Shown here: piece after piece, positions 33,421 through 41,800 of the stretch
How positions within the stretch are numbered: the first letter of the stretch is position 1
How the letters are laid out: every line of letters starts with the position of its first letter
Assembly (NCBI GenBank): GCA_016713535.1
Contig: JADJOY010000023.1
Coordinates: 189,284 to 253,283, forward strand
Origin: Deltaproteobacteria bacterium
GTDB taxonomy: Bacteria; JADJOY01
Direction: 5' to 3'
DNA length: 64,000 nucleotides
The notes under the pieces: model-generated
The model's input: the letters and a program-made list of their open reading frames with translations, nothing else
Databases searched by the model: none
Told to the model about the DNA's origin: nothing
Made by a program: the position numbers and the translations under genes

Positions 33421-34422
33421 CTACGCCTGCGATCCAGCCGACGCGAGCCCGCGCTTGCGCGCGCGTAGCCGCAGGTAGACGTCGTCGCGGCGCGCGAAGC
33501 GCGCGAACTTCTCGCTCGACGTGGCTCCGGCGAAGTACGCGACCTGCCTCGCGACGAAGCGCGGCAGCGCGAGGCTCGCGATACGCCGCTCCTTCGCCGC
33601 GCTGGTCTGGCGCAGCGCCGCGACGACGTTGTCGGTGACGTCCTCGCACACCTCGATCTCGAAGCCCTCGCGGGCGATCGCCTCGCGCAGGCGCTCGATC
33701 CGCCCCGCCGCCCGGAAGTCCGCGAGCAAGAGCAGTCCGCCGTCCCGCAGCACGCGGCGCGCCTCGCGCACGAAGTCGTCGAAGCGCGGATAGGTGTGCG
33801 AGCTCTCGACGCTCAGCACCACGTCGAAGCTGTCGTCGACGAAGGGCAGCGCCTGCGCGTCGCCGTGCTCGAACGAGAGCCCCGTGCGCGGGAGATGCCG
33901 CTCGCGGCACGCACGCACCGCCGCCGCCGAGACGTCGAGCGCGACCATCCGCCGCGGCCGCTCGTGGCGCGCGAGCCACGCGGCGCCGCCGCCGAGCCCG
34001 GCGCCCGCCTCCAGCACGTCGAGCCCGGCGCACGAGAAGGTCCCCGCGTCGGTCGCGGTGCGACGGTAGAGCGCGAGCGACGCGCGGCTGGTCGGATCGA
34101 GCGCGTCGTCGCCGTCCCACGGCTCCATCGCACCCGCGCTCGCGTAGCCGTAGTTGAGGAACGAGCCGCCGCTCCCCGCCGTCGTCACCAGACCGGTCAC
34201 GCCGTCGTAGAAGCGACCGTAGAAGTGGCGCGACTCGATGCCGCCGCGACGCAGCAGATCGACGATCGACCACCACCACGCGAAGCGCGTCGCCGCCCAC
34301 ATCACCCGCGCGTTGGCGAGCCGGGTGGCGGTGTGCGGGTGGGAGACGAGAGGGAGCACGCCGGGCTTTCGATCGCGAGCCGCCGGGACTGCGGCGGTTG
34401 CGCGGGGCGGGGATCCTCTCAC
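33421..34422 (-). CDS. Class I SAM-dependent methyltransferase
   Basis: 333 aa from a GTG at 34422; internal starts near 34302 are possible. The SAM-binding motif I is VLEAGAGLGGGAAW near residue 137, followed by MVALDVSAAAVRACRERHLP, DAQALPFVDDSFDVVLSVES and LRDGGLLLLADF. The N-terminal RHFYGRFYDGVTGLV..AGSGGSFLNYGY block resembles methyltransferases of lipid or polyketide biosynthesis (phthiotriol methyltransferase-like). Substrate unknown. Confidence 0.85.
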   Translation of the reverse strand: MRGSPPRATAAVPAARDRKPGVLPLVSHPHTATRLANARVMWAATRFAWWWSIVDLLRRGGIESRHFYGRFYDGVTGLVTTAGSGGSFLNYGYASAGAMEPWDGDDALDPTSRASLALYRRTATDAGTFSCAGLDVLEAGAGLGGGAAWLARHERPRRMVALDVSAAAVRACRERHLPRTGLSFEHGDAQALPFVDDSFDVVLSVESSHTYPRFDDFVREARRVLRDGGLLLLADFRAAGRIERLREAIAREGFEIEVCEDVTDNVVAALRQTSAAKERRIASLALPRFVARQVAYFAGATSSEKFARFARRDDVYLRLRARKRGLASAGSQA

Positions 34423-34482
34423 GAGGATGACCGAGCCGCCAGCGAATCGCGAACCGGGGTGCGCGCCCCGATCCGGTTCACC

Positions 34483-36210
34483 TCAGCGCACCTCGAGCAC
34501 CAGCACCGGACGGCCCGCGACCTCGAGGCGCTCGAGCAGCAGCAGCCCCGCCTCCACGTGGCCCGGCTCGAAGAGCGGCCGGAGCGCGGGACGGATCCCC
34601 CACACCGCGTAGCGATCGAGCACCAGATGGGTCACGTGGCGCTTGCGCGCGAACTGGACCAGCGCCGGCGGATCGGCGGCCACCAGCGCCACCATCGGCC
34701 GGCGCGCGTAGAACGCGACCTCCGGCTTCCTGCACATCAGCAGCGCGTCCTCAGGCAGGTGCGTGCGCGCCCACTCGCCGACCGCGCGGTACTCGAGCGG
34801 CTCGCTCGCCGTGAGCCGCGCCTTGGCGGTCTTGGCGATCCCGAACCCCGCGAGCGCGACCACCAGCGCCGCCGGCAGCAAAGGGCGCAGTCGCCCCCAG
34901 ATGGGCCGTTCCCCCAGACGCGCCTCGAGCCACGCGAGCGACGGCGCGACCCCGGCGCCCGCGAGGAGCAAGAGAGTGGGCACGACCGGCACCAGGAACC
35001 GCGGCAGGATGCCGTAGAGGACGAAGGCCCCGACCGGCAGCCCCGCGGCCGCGACGAGCAGCGCGCCGCGCCGGCGCTCGCCACCGGCGCGCCACGCGGC
35101 GGCGAAGCCGACCCCGCTGAGCACCAGCAGCGGCAGCGGATGCACCTGACGCGACGGCAGCGTCCGGAGCAGATCGATCGCATTGGCGAGCGCGAACTCG
35201 ATCGCGAACCGCGGCTCGCGACGCGCCACGTCGAAGTAACTCTCGCCGCGCGTGCGACCCGCGACGCCGTCCTCGCCGAAGCCGAGCGTGGGCGCCTCAC
35301 CACCGAGGTCGTGGGCCGAGAACCCGAGCGCCTCGTAGGCCAGCACGTCGAGCTGGTCCTTGCGGTGGAACGAGTCCTTGCCGAGCATCGCGAACGCCAT
35401 CTCGAGCACCACGCCCGACTTGGCGCTCAGCGTCCAGCGCCCGGTGTGGGCGTGGAGATAGCGAACGTACGGGAAGCTCGCGGCGGCGAACGTCGCGAGC
35501 ACGAGCAACGCGGCAAGCACACCGCGAACGAGAGCCGCTCGCTCGCGCGCGGCGAGGCCGGTGATCGCGAGCACCGCCGCGCCGAGGAGCACGTACGCCA
35601 CGCCTTCGGGGCGCGTGAGGTAGCCGCCCGCGAACGCGAGTCCGGCGAGGATGGCCAGCGCGGCGAGCCTGCCGGATCCAACGCCAGCGTCGGCGCCGCG
35701 GCCGGGAACCCGCTCGGCCGCGATCAGCACGGCGAGCCAGCCGCCGTACGCGAGCAAGAGAAAGAGCGGCTCGGACATCGAGCCCCAGAACCAGCTCGAC
35801 ACGTAGCTCGTGAGCGTGGGCGAGACCGCGAGCAGCCACGCCGCGAAGCCGGCCGCCGGGTCGCCGAGGGTGCGCCGCGCGAGCGCGTGGCCGACCGGCA
35901 CAAGGCCGGCGCCGGCGAGCACGAACACGAGCTTGCTCGCCCACTCGGGATCGCCGACCAGGCGCTCGATCGCGCCGAGGAGCCACGGGAAGAGCGGCGG
36001 GAAGATCAGGTGCGGCGCGCCCAGCAGCGTGAAGCCCTTGCCGCTCCACAGGTTGTGGCCGAGCACCAGGTAGAGCGCCTCGTCGGTGCCGACGGGCCCC
36101 TTGGCGAGCGCGTAGCCGAGCCGCAGTAGCAGCGCCGCCCCGAACGCGGGCCACGGCGAGGATGGCGTGCCCGCGCCGCGCGGCCGCGGGGCCAACGCGG
36201 GCGCGATCAC
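34483..36210 (-). CDS. GT39-type membrane glycosyltransferase (ArnT-like)
   Basis: 575 aa; the GTG at 36210 overlaps the upstream methyltransferase stop (GTGA). About ten membrane helices. The first periplasmic loop has KGPVGTDEALYLVLGHNLWS with the conserved acidic residue, then GKGFTLLGAPHLIFPPLFPW, typical of dolichol/undecaprenyl-phosphate-sugar transferases. The C-terminal domain is soluble (periplasmic). It likely adds a sugar to a lipid or protein on the outer face of the inner membrane, and forms an operon with the preceding methyltransferase. Confidence 0.85.
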   Translation of the reverse strand: MIAPALAPRPRGAGTPSSPWPAFGAALLLRLGYALAKGPVGTDEALYLVLGHNLWSGKGFTLLGAPHLIFPPLFPWLLGAIERLVGDPEWASKLVFVLAGAGLVPVGHALARRTLGDPAAGFAAWLLAVSPTLTSYVSSWFWGSMSEPLFLLLAYGGWLAVLIAAERVPGRGADAGVGSGRLAALAILAGLAFAGGYLTRPEGVAYVLLGAAVLAITGLAARERAALVRGVLAALLVLATFAAASFPYVRYLHAHTGRWTLSAKSGVVLEMAFAMLGKDSFHRKDQLDVLAYEALGFSAHDLGGEAPTLGFGEDGVAGRTRGESYFDVARREPRFAIEFALANAIDLLRTLPSRQVHPLPLLVLSGVGFAAAWRAGGERRRGALLVAAAGLPVGAFVLYGILPRFLVPVVPTLLLLAGAGVAPSLAWLEARLGERPIWGRLRPLLPAALVVALAGFGIAKTAKARLTASEPLEYRAVGEWARTHLPEDALLMCRKPEVAFYARRPMVALVAADPPALVQFARKRHVTHLVLDRYAVWGIRPALRPLFEPGHVEAGLLLLERLEVAGRPVLVLEVR

Positions 36211-36963
36211 GTCCGCCGCACCGCCAGGCACACGATCGAGTGGCCGAACGGCAGCCGGCGCCGTTCCGCGACCCGGCCCTCCCACTCGAGGAGCCTGGCG
36301 AGCGCCGCGTGCAGCGCGGCAGGAAACGGCACGTGCAAGTTGTCGCGCTTCTTCTCGGGCGGGCTGGGCAAGATCGCCTGCTTGACCTTCACGAGCATCA
36401 GAAAGATAGCGATCAGCGGCAGCAAGAGCGCGTTGTAGTAGGTGGTCCACACCCGGGTGAAGCCGGCGCGCTCGACCTTCTCGGCGAGCTCGCGCGCGCT
36501 GTAGCGGCGCAGGTGGTGGGCGACGCGGTCGTTGTCCGAGTAGAGGACCTCGTAGGCCGGCACCGTGACGATGAGCGTGCCTCCCGGCTCGAGCACGCGG
36601 TGCGCCTCGCGAAGCGCGGCCTCGTCGTTCGGCAGGTGCTCGATCGCGTCGACCAGCGCCGCGAGGCTCGCCACACCGTCACGAAACGGCAGCCGCATCG
36701 CGTCGCCGCCGATGGTCTTGCGCGCGCCGCGCTCACGGCAGAAGTCCAGCGCCACCTTGCTGAAGTCGAGCGCCACCACGTCGCCGAAGTCGGCGAGGGG
36801 CTCGAGCATCTCGCCGGCGCCGCAGCCGAGATCGAGGACCACGCCGCGGCCGCGGCCGGTACGCGGTGCGCGCGAGCAGCCCGGTGAAGATCCGCCGCCG
36901 GCCGATGAACCACCAGTGGGTCTTCTCCAGATCCCGGAATTGTCGGTACGCGATCGGCTCCAC
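36207..36963 (-). CDS. SAM-dependent methyltransferase, one frameshift
   Basis: About 251 aa from a GTG at 36963. The N-terminus MEPIAYRQFRDLEKTHWWFI followed by GRRRIFTGLLAR is standard for this family. Then one extra base in the GC-rich run at about 36844-36858 shifts the frame. The continuation is GVVLDLGCGAGEMLEPLADF (SAM motif I), AMRLPFRDGVASLAALVDAI and GGTLIVTVPAYEVLYSDNDR. A hydrophobic segment (YYNALLLPLIAIFLMLV) near the C-terminus suggests membrane association. It probably modifies a lipid-linked sugar together with the following GT39 enzyme. Confidence 0.85.
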
Positions 36964-37037
36964 GCAGCGGACCCTCGAGACGGCGGAAGGGGCGTGAGCC
37001 TACTCGGACGACCGCCGCCGCGCCGACCCCCGGAAGC

Positions 37038-37070
37038 GTCCCGCCGGAGGCGGGCCCTCCAGACCAGGAT
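37038..37070. repeat. Family C hairpin repeat
   Basis: GTCCCGCCGGAGGCGGGCCC followed by TCCAGACCAGGAT; the stem is CCCGCC-GGA-GGCGGG. It lies between the methyltransferase (start 36963) and the DNA glycosylase stop (37077). Confidence 0.8.
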
Positions 37071-37076
37071 GGTGCG

Positions 37077-37688
37077 TCAGCCGCGCGGGCGGGGCGGCTT
37101 CGACACGCTCGGGTGGCCGCGCGCCAGGAAGCGCAGCGGCCAGGCCGCCGCGTCGCCCGCGTAGTCCACACCCACGCGCGGCGCGGTCGCGACCGCCTCG
37201 TCGACGAGCGGCTCGCCTTCCTCGATCCACAACGTGCGCCCGGTGGTCAGATCGAGCCCCGAGTGCCGCCGATCGAGACCGAGCGCCACGCACACGCACG
37301 CCGGACCGCGGGCGAGCGCCGCGTCGCGATGGGTGGGCCCGCGGCGACGGCGCATCGTCGCGACCCCCTCCACCGGCTCGCCGGCGCGGATCAGCACCGC
37401 CTCGGGTCTGCCCTCCGCGCGCGTCACCGCGTTCAGGCAGTGGTGCATGCCGTACGTGAAGTAGACGTAGGCGTGGCCGCCCGGTCCCCACATCGGCCGC
37501 ACCCGCTCGGTGCGCCTCCCACGGAAGGTGTGCGCGGCGGGATCGGCGATCCCGAGGTACGCCTCGACCTCGACCAGCCGGATCGCCACCCTCTTCCCGC
37601 GCGCGCCGGCGACGACCACGCGCCCGAGCAGATCCCGCGCCACCTCCGCCGTGGGCCGCAGGTAGAACTCGCGCGGGAGGATCTTCAT
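37077..37688 (-). CDS. mpg: DNA-3-methyladenine glycosylase (AAG/MPG type)
   Basis: 203 aa, the usual length. The catalytic region is RLVEVEAYLGIADPAAHTFR (Glu activating water), followed by GRRTERVRPMWGPGGHAYVY, TYGMHHCLNAV and PEAVLIRAGEP. RGPACVCVALGLDRRHSGLD is the usual GPG..L..ALGI segment in slightly altered form. It removes alkylated purines in base-excision repair in the cytoplasm. It stands alone, flanked by repeat-filled gaps. Confidence 0.93.
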   Translation of the reverse strand: MKILPREFYLRPTAEVARDLLGRVVVAGARGKRVAIRLVEVEAYLGIADPAAHTFRGRRTERVRPMWGPGGHAYVYFTYGMHHCLNAVTRAEGRPEAVLIRAGEPVEGVATMRRRRGPTHRDAALARGPACVCVALGLDRRHSGLDLTTGRTLWIEEGEPLVDEAVATAPRVGVDYAGDAAAWPLRFLARGHPSVSKPPRPRG

Positions 37689-37779
37689 GTGGAGTTGCCG
37701 GGATCGGCGCCGTCACCGATCGGCTGGAGGGCGCGACTCCGAGGCCGTGAAGAACGCACGCGAGAGCGAAGGGCGGCGG

Positions 37780-37842
37780 GGGGACGGAGCCCCCGCGCTA
37801 CGAAGACCCTCGTAGCGACGGGGGTTCCATCCCCCGTCGCCG
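37780..37842. repeat. Family D double-hairpin repeat, copy 1
   Basis: Two neighbouring dyads: GGGGGGACGGAGCCCCC, then CGACGGGGG-TTCCAT-CCCCCGTCG, joined by CGCGCTACGAAGACC. The same two-hairpin order with CGCGCTACGAAAACC is at 53811-53880, and a fragment at 4842. A partial family A core (GATCGGCTGGAGGGCGCGAC) precedes it at 37717. It lies between mpg (start 37688) and the methyltransferase stop (37933); no gene is seen in that gap. Confidence 0.8.
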
Positions 37843-37932
37843 GCCCCCCGCGGCTTCCGTGAGCGCCTCAGAGGGAAAGGTTCACCGCCACTCCATGGCG
37901 CCGGCGAGGGACCGGCGCTGGCTTCGGCCCGG

Positions 37933-38829
37933 CTACCGGGAGCGGCGCAGGCGCGCCGTCACGATCATCTCGTCGTGCGGGTTCACGTAAAAGGTCTTCG
38001 AGTCGAGTCCCGGCACCCGCGCCAGCACCGGCGTGAGCGGCGGAAAGATCCGCTGGCTGCGCTCCACCAGGAACCGGTACGGGATCACCTTCCCCGCGCC
38101 CCGGCGGGTCACGTCGATCACCTCGAAGCCGGCGCGCTCGAGGAGCACGCGCAGGGTCCGCGGCGAGAAGTGGAAGAGGTGCTCGCCGTGCTTGTAGTGG
38201 TGCCAGCGCTTGCCGAGGAGCCGCGCGGTCGGCGACGAGACGTCCTGGGTCTCGATCACGAGCCGCCCCTCGGGCGCCAGCCACTCGCGCACCTGTGCCA
38301 AGAGCGCGCCGGGATCGCCGACGTGCTCGAGCACGTCCCACAGGGTGATCAGGTCGTAGGGCGCGTCGCGTCCATCCCAGTCCTCGATGCGCCCGTGGGT
38401 GACGTCGTCGAGCGCGAGCTCGTTGCGCGCGTGCGCGACCATGTCCGGGTTGAGCTCGACGCCGTACGTCCTCCACCCCGCGTCGCGCATCACGCGCAGG
38501 AAGAACCCCGCCGCGAAGCCAGCCTCGAAGACCGTGCCGCTCGGGCGCCACGCGAGGAGCGGCCGCGCGCGGCGGCGGAAGGTCTCGAGGTAGCAGTCGC
38601 GATCGGCGACGTAGTCGGTGTAGCCGCGCTCGCGGGCGATCGGGCTCTTGAAGTAGTCGCCGGTGTAGATCGCCTCGCGTGAGTCGGGCGCGAGCCGCGG
38701 GCTGAGATACACCAGCGTGCAGCCCTCGCACTCGACCACGCGGAACGGGTGCGCGTCGATGCGCATCCGCGCGGGCGCGGGGCCGCACAGGATGCACGCG
38801 GCTTCTTCGAGCTGGGCGGTCGAGGGCAT
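37933..38829 (-). CDS. Zinc-ribbon class I SAM methyltransferase
   Basis: 298 aa from the ATG at 38829. An N-terminal zinc ribbon (EEAACILCGPAPAR, then VVECEGCTLVYLSPR) is followed by DREAIYTGDYF-type spacer residues. The methyltransferase domain then has GTVFEAGFAAGFFLRVMRDA (motif I variant, EAGFAAG), YGVELNPDMVAHARNELALD, YDLITLWDVLEHVGDPGALL and GRLVIETQDVSSPTA. This architecture is frequent in polysaccharide and sugar-nucleotide clusters. Substrate unknown. Confidence 0.88.
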   Translation of the reverse strand: MPSTAQLEEAACILCGPAPARMRIDAHPFRVVECEGCTLVYLSPRLAPDSREAIYTGDYFKSPIARERGYTDYVADRDCYLETFRRRARPLLAWRPSGTVFEAGFAAGFFLRVMRDAGWRTYGVELNPDMVAHARNELALDDVTHGRIEDWDGRDAPYDLITLWDVLEHVGDPGALLAQVREWLAPEGRLVIETQDVSSPTARLLGKRWHHYKHGEHLFHFSPRTLRVLLERAGFEVIDVTRRGAGKVIPYRFLVERSQRIFPPLTPVLARVPGLDSKTFYVNPHDEMIVTARLRRSR

Positions 38830-39004
38830 GCGGACGACGTCGACGCGCGGCCGGGTCGATCGTGGGCGACGCTGGCCGGCCACGTCAGGATGGGCTTCGG
38901 CTCGCACGCCTGGCAACCGCGGGTCGGTTTCCTTCGACCACGGGTCGTTGCGAGTTCCTCGCATCCTGACGATATTCCCTCGGCGGGATGATCCGGATGA
39001 TCGA

Positions 39005-39663
39005 ATGGTGATGTGGCTGCGCCGCGGGAAGCACTTCCCCGACCCCGAGCTCGAGGCCGACGAGCACGGCCTGGTGGCGATCGGCGGCGAGATCGCGCCC
39101 GAACTGCTGCTCGAAGCCTACCGGCGCGGCATCTTCCCGTGGTCGTCGGACCCGGTGCCGACCTGGTGGTGCCCGCACCCGCGCGCGATCTTCCCGCTCG
39201 ACACCTGGCAGCCGCACGGAGCCTGGCACGCTCGATCCGCCGCGCCGGCTGGACCTTCACCACCGACCGGGCGTTCGTCGACGTGATGCTCGGCTGCGGC
39301 GAGTCCACCGAGCGCCGCCCCGAGACCTGGATCACCGAGGACTTCCTCAGCGCCTACGCCGAGCTCCATCGCCACGGCTTTGCCCACAGCCTCGAGGTGT
39401 GGGACGGCGAGGCGCTGGTGGGCGGGATCTACGGCGTCACGCTGGGCGGCTACTTCGGCGGCGAGTCGATGTTCCATCGCCGCACCGACGCCTCCAAGGC
39501 GGCGGTGGCGAAGCTGATCGAGCACCTGCGAGCGCGCGGCTTCACGCTCTTCGACGCGCAGGTGATGAATCCGCACCTCGCGCGGATCGGCGCGGTCTCG
39601 ATCCGCCGCACCGACTTCCTGCGCCGCCTCGCCGCCGCGATCGCGATCCCGGCGACCTTCTGA
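39005..39663 (+). CDS. aat: Leucyl/phenylalanyl-tRNA-protein transferase, one frameshift
   Basis: About 219 aa after restoring one base at about 39215. The N-terminal half is PELEADEHGLVAIGGEIAPE, LLLEAYRRGIFPW and TWWCPHPRAIFPLD, fully typical of Aat. After the break the other frame continues RSLARSIRRAGWTFTTDRAF, WITEDFLSAYAELHRHGFAH and SLEVWDGEALVGGIYGVTLG, then GESMFHRRTDASKAAV. It attaches Leu/Phe to N-terminal Arg/Lys of proteins for ClpS-ClpAP degradation (N-end rule). The indel in such a conserved gene supports a sequencing error. Confidence 0.9.
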
Positions 39664-39810
39664 CGCGAGCCCCCTCGCCGGTCGCGCAAGCGCGCGCGCT
39701 CCACGAACCGCGATCGACCGGCCTGGAGGGCCGCGATCCTTCGCGGCCGTCGCAACGAGCGCCCCGGCGGCGACGGAGCAGGGACCGCAGGCCCCGTGCC
39801 CTCCAGCCGA

Positions 39811-39926
39811 GGCGGCCCGCCGGAGGCGGGCCCTCCAGGCCAGGTATCGCCCTGCACGCGACGCGTGCCCCTCCTCGATCGCGAACGATCGGCTGGAGCG
39901 CGTCCGCTCCGTCGGACGCCCGCCGC
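39811..39926. repeat. Family C followed by family A in a convergent gap
   Basis: Family C at 39811-39840 (GGCGGCCCGCCGGAGGCGGG then CCCTCCAGGC). Family A cores follow at 39844-39878 (GCACGCGACGCGTGCCCCTC) and 39883-39920 (GATCGGCTGGAGCGCGTCCG then CTCCGTCGGACGCC). Upstream, 39721-39800 holds further GC-rich dyads (GGCCGCGA-TCCT-TCGCGGCC at 39729-39748). The stretch separates the aat stop from the convergent hydrolase stop. Confidence 0.85.
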
Positions 39927-41570
39927 TCACGGCGCGAGCGGCAGGATCAGGCGCGACAGGTGCTTGGAGTCGTGGAAGACCGTGTTGTTGGCGAGCTTGT
40001 AGGGCGCGTCGGGATCGTAGAGCACGCCGCCGTCGTTGCGGTTCGCGTAGAACCGCGGGTAGTTCGACGACGTGACCACCACGCGCACGCGGTGCCCGGC
40101 GCGGAAGGTGATCGCGATGGACGGCAGGTCGATCGCGAACGAGTAGACGGTGCCCGGCGCGAGCAGCGCCTCGTCCTCGGGCGCGGTGCCGCTCGCGAAG
40201 CGTCCCTTGCGCGCGCCGTCGGTGACCAGCATCGAGGTGCCGTCCGGGTGGACGTCGGTGAGGCGCACCACGAGGTCGGTGTCGGTGCGGTTGCTCGCGC
40301 CGAAGATCACCGCGCGCGACGTGCCCGCCACCCGCAGGTCCGCCGCGAGCGGCGCGGACGTGAACACCAGCGCGTCGTTGCGCGCCTCCACGGCGGCCTG
40401 GTCCTGGGGGCCGGCGGCGACCGTCCCCGAGAAGTTGGCGCCGCCGATCGTCGGCGACGGGTCGTTGGGATCGTAGCGAAGCGGCGATGACGACGACGCA
40501 GCGGTCGGCGCGGCCGGGGTGAGCACGCCGCCCGCGCCCAGATGGAAGGTGGCGGCGGCTCCGCCCGCGGGGGGGAACTCGTCGCCGTCGCGCCACTCGC
40601 CGAGGCCGGTGTCGAACCAGCGCGCGCGCCCACCACTCGGCCCGCCTTCGATCCCACGCAGGTGTTTGTCGAAGAACGCGAGCGACGCCTCCGCGGCCAC
40701 GCCCGCCGCGTTGGGGAAGGTGAGCGCGCCCACGGACTCCTCGTCGACGTGGTCGTGCTCCCACGGACCGATGAGCAGACGGTGCTCGGCGCGCGCGTGG
40801 CCGAGCCCACGCGTGACGAGGTCCCGGTAGGAGGCGAGCAGGTCCTCGGTGCGGTGGTCGTACCAGCCGCCCACCACCAGCATCGGCACCCCCAGCTCGT
40901 CGCCGTACTGGGTCTGGGCTTCGACCTGGCCCCACAACGAGTCCTCGGCGGGATGGGCGAGCACCACCTGCGCGCCGATGCCGGGCGTGTCCGCGAGGGA
41001 GAGGGACGCCACGTATTCGAGCCGCATCGCCCCGCCCGGATAGTAGTTGGCGTAGCTGGTGGCGAAGCTCGCCACCAGCGGCACGCCGGCGTCGAGGTGC
41101 GGCGGGTGCTCACGCGCGGTCTGGAACTGGACCACGCCAAGCGCGGACGGTCCCCACATGCCGACGTGCGAGTCGCTCCACGTCTGGCGCGCGATCCACT
41201 CGACGCAGTCGTAGCCGTCCTCGCCGGGCGCGGCGTCCGGGTTCGCGGCGCCGACCGACCCGAACAGGCCACGCGCGTCGACGATCACCCACGCGTAGCT
41301 CTCGGCGGCGAACGGCAGGCGCAGCCGGTACGGGTCCTTGTCGTAGGGCGTGACGAGGAGGATCGTCGGCCACGGCCCGACGCCGAGCGGCAGATAGAGA
41401 TCGGCGGCGAGCGACTTGCCGTCACGCATCGGGATGGAGATCGGCTGCGCCTCCAGCCTGCACGCGGTGCTCGTGAGCGCGGCGAGCGCGAGCGCGAGCA
41501 ACGCAGCTCGCGTCGCGAGCGCACGCAACCTCCCCCACCACGCGGCCCTGCGCCGCGAGCTTCGCTGCAC
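39927..41570 (-). CDS. CocE/NonD-family hydrolase, exported
   Basis: 547 aa with a GTG start. Signal or lipoprotein-type N-terminus (LLALALAALTSTACRLEA) followed by the alpha/beta hydrolase start PISIPMRDGKSLAADLYLPL. The nucleophile elbow is MWGPSALGVVQFQTA (usual GxSYxG, here with Pro-Ser-Ala). The acid region is VVGGWYDHRTEDLL and the His region LIGPWEHDHVDEESV. The C-terminal jelly-roll domain includes DTDLVVRLTDVHPDGTSMLV. These serine hydrolases cleave esters or acyl-peptides; substrate unknown. Confidence 0.88.
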   Translation of the reverse strand: MQRSSRRRAAWWGRLRALATRAALLALALAALTSTACRLEAQPISIPMRDGKSLAADLYLPLGVGPWPTILLVTPYDKDPYRLRLPFAAESYAWVIVDARGLFGSVGAANPDAAPGEDGYDCVEWIARQTWSDSHVGMWGPSALGVVQFQTAREHPPHLDAGVPLVASFATSYANYYPGGAMRLEYVASLSLADTPGIGAQVVLAHPAEDSLWGQVEAQTQYGDELGVPMLVVGGWYDHRTEDLLASYRDLVTRGLGHARAEHRLLIGPWEHDHVDEESVGALTFPNAAGVAAEASLAFFDKHLRGIEGGPSGGRARWFDTGLGEWRDGDEFPPAGGAAATFHLGAGGVLTPAAPTAASSSSPLRYDPNDPSPTIGGANFSGTVAAGPQDQAAVEARNDALVFTSAPLAADLRVAGTSRAVIFGASNRTDTDLVVRLTDVHPDGTSMLVTDGARKGRFASGTAPEDEALLAPGTVYSFAIDLPSIAITFRAGHRVRVVVTSSNYPRFYANRNDGGVLYDPDAPYKLANNTVFHDSKHLSRLILPLAP

Positions 41571-41800
41571 GAAGTCTTCCCCCTGTCGGGGAAAGGATTA
41601 CCGCGAGCGCGGCGTGCCAGGGAAGGTCCGTGACGCCGTGAGAGCCAAATGGGCCACCACGATTTGGATCGCCCTTGCGCCGAACGGGCTGGAGGGCGGC
41701 GCTTCGTCGCCGCCGAAGCCGATGGGACGCCGAGACCGGTCGCTACGAACGTGACGTTGCCTATAGCTGCCGCCCCGGCCAGCCGCCTCTTGGGCCCGGC
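41571..41800. other. Intergenic region with one hairpin, no gene
   Basis: Contains the stem GGCGGCG-CTTCGT-CGCCGCC at 41695-41714 within GGGCTGGAGGGCGGCG, distantly like the family A/C cores, and GTCGCTACGAACG, like the family D edge. It lies between two minus-strand genes and may hold the promoter of the hydrolase. Nothing coding is seen. Confidence 0.5.
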
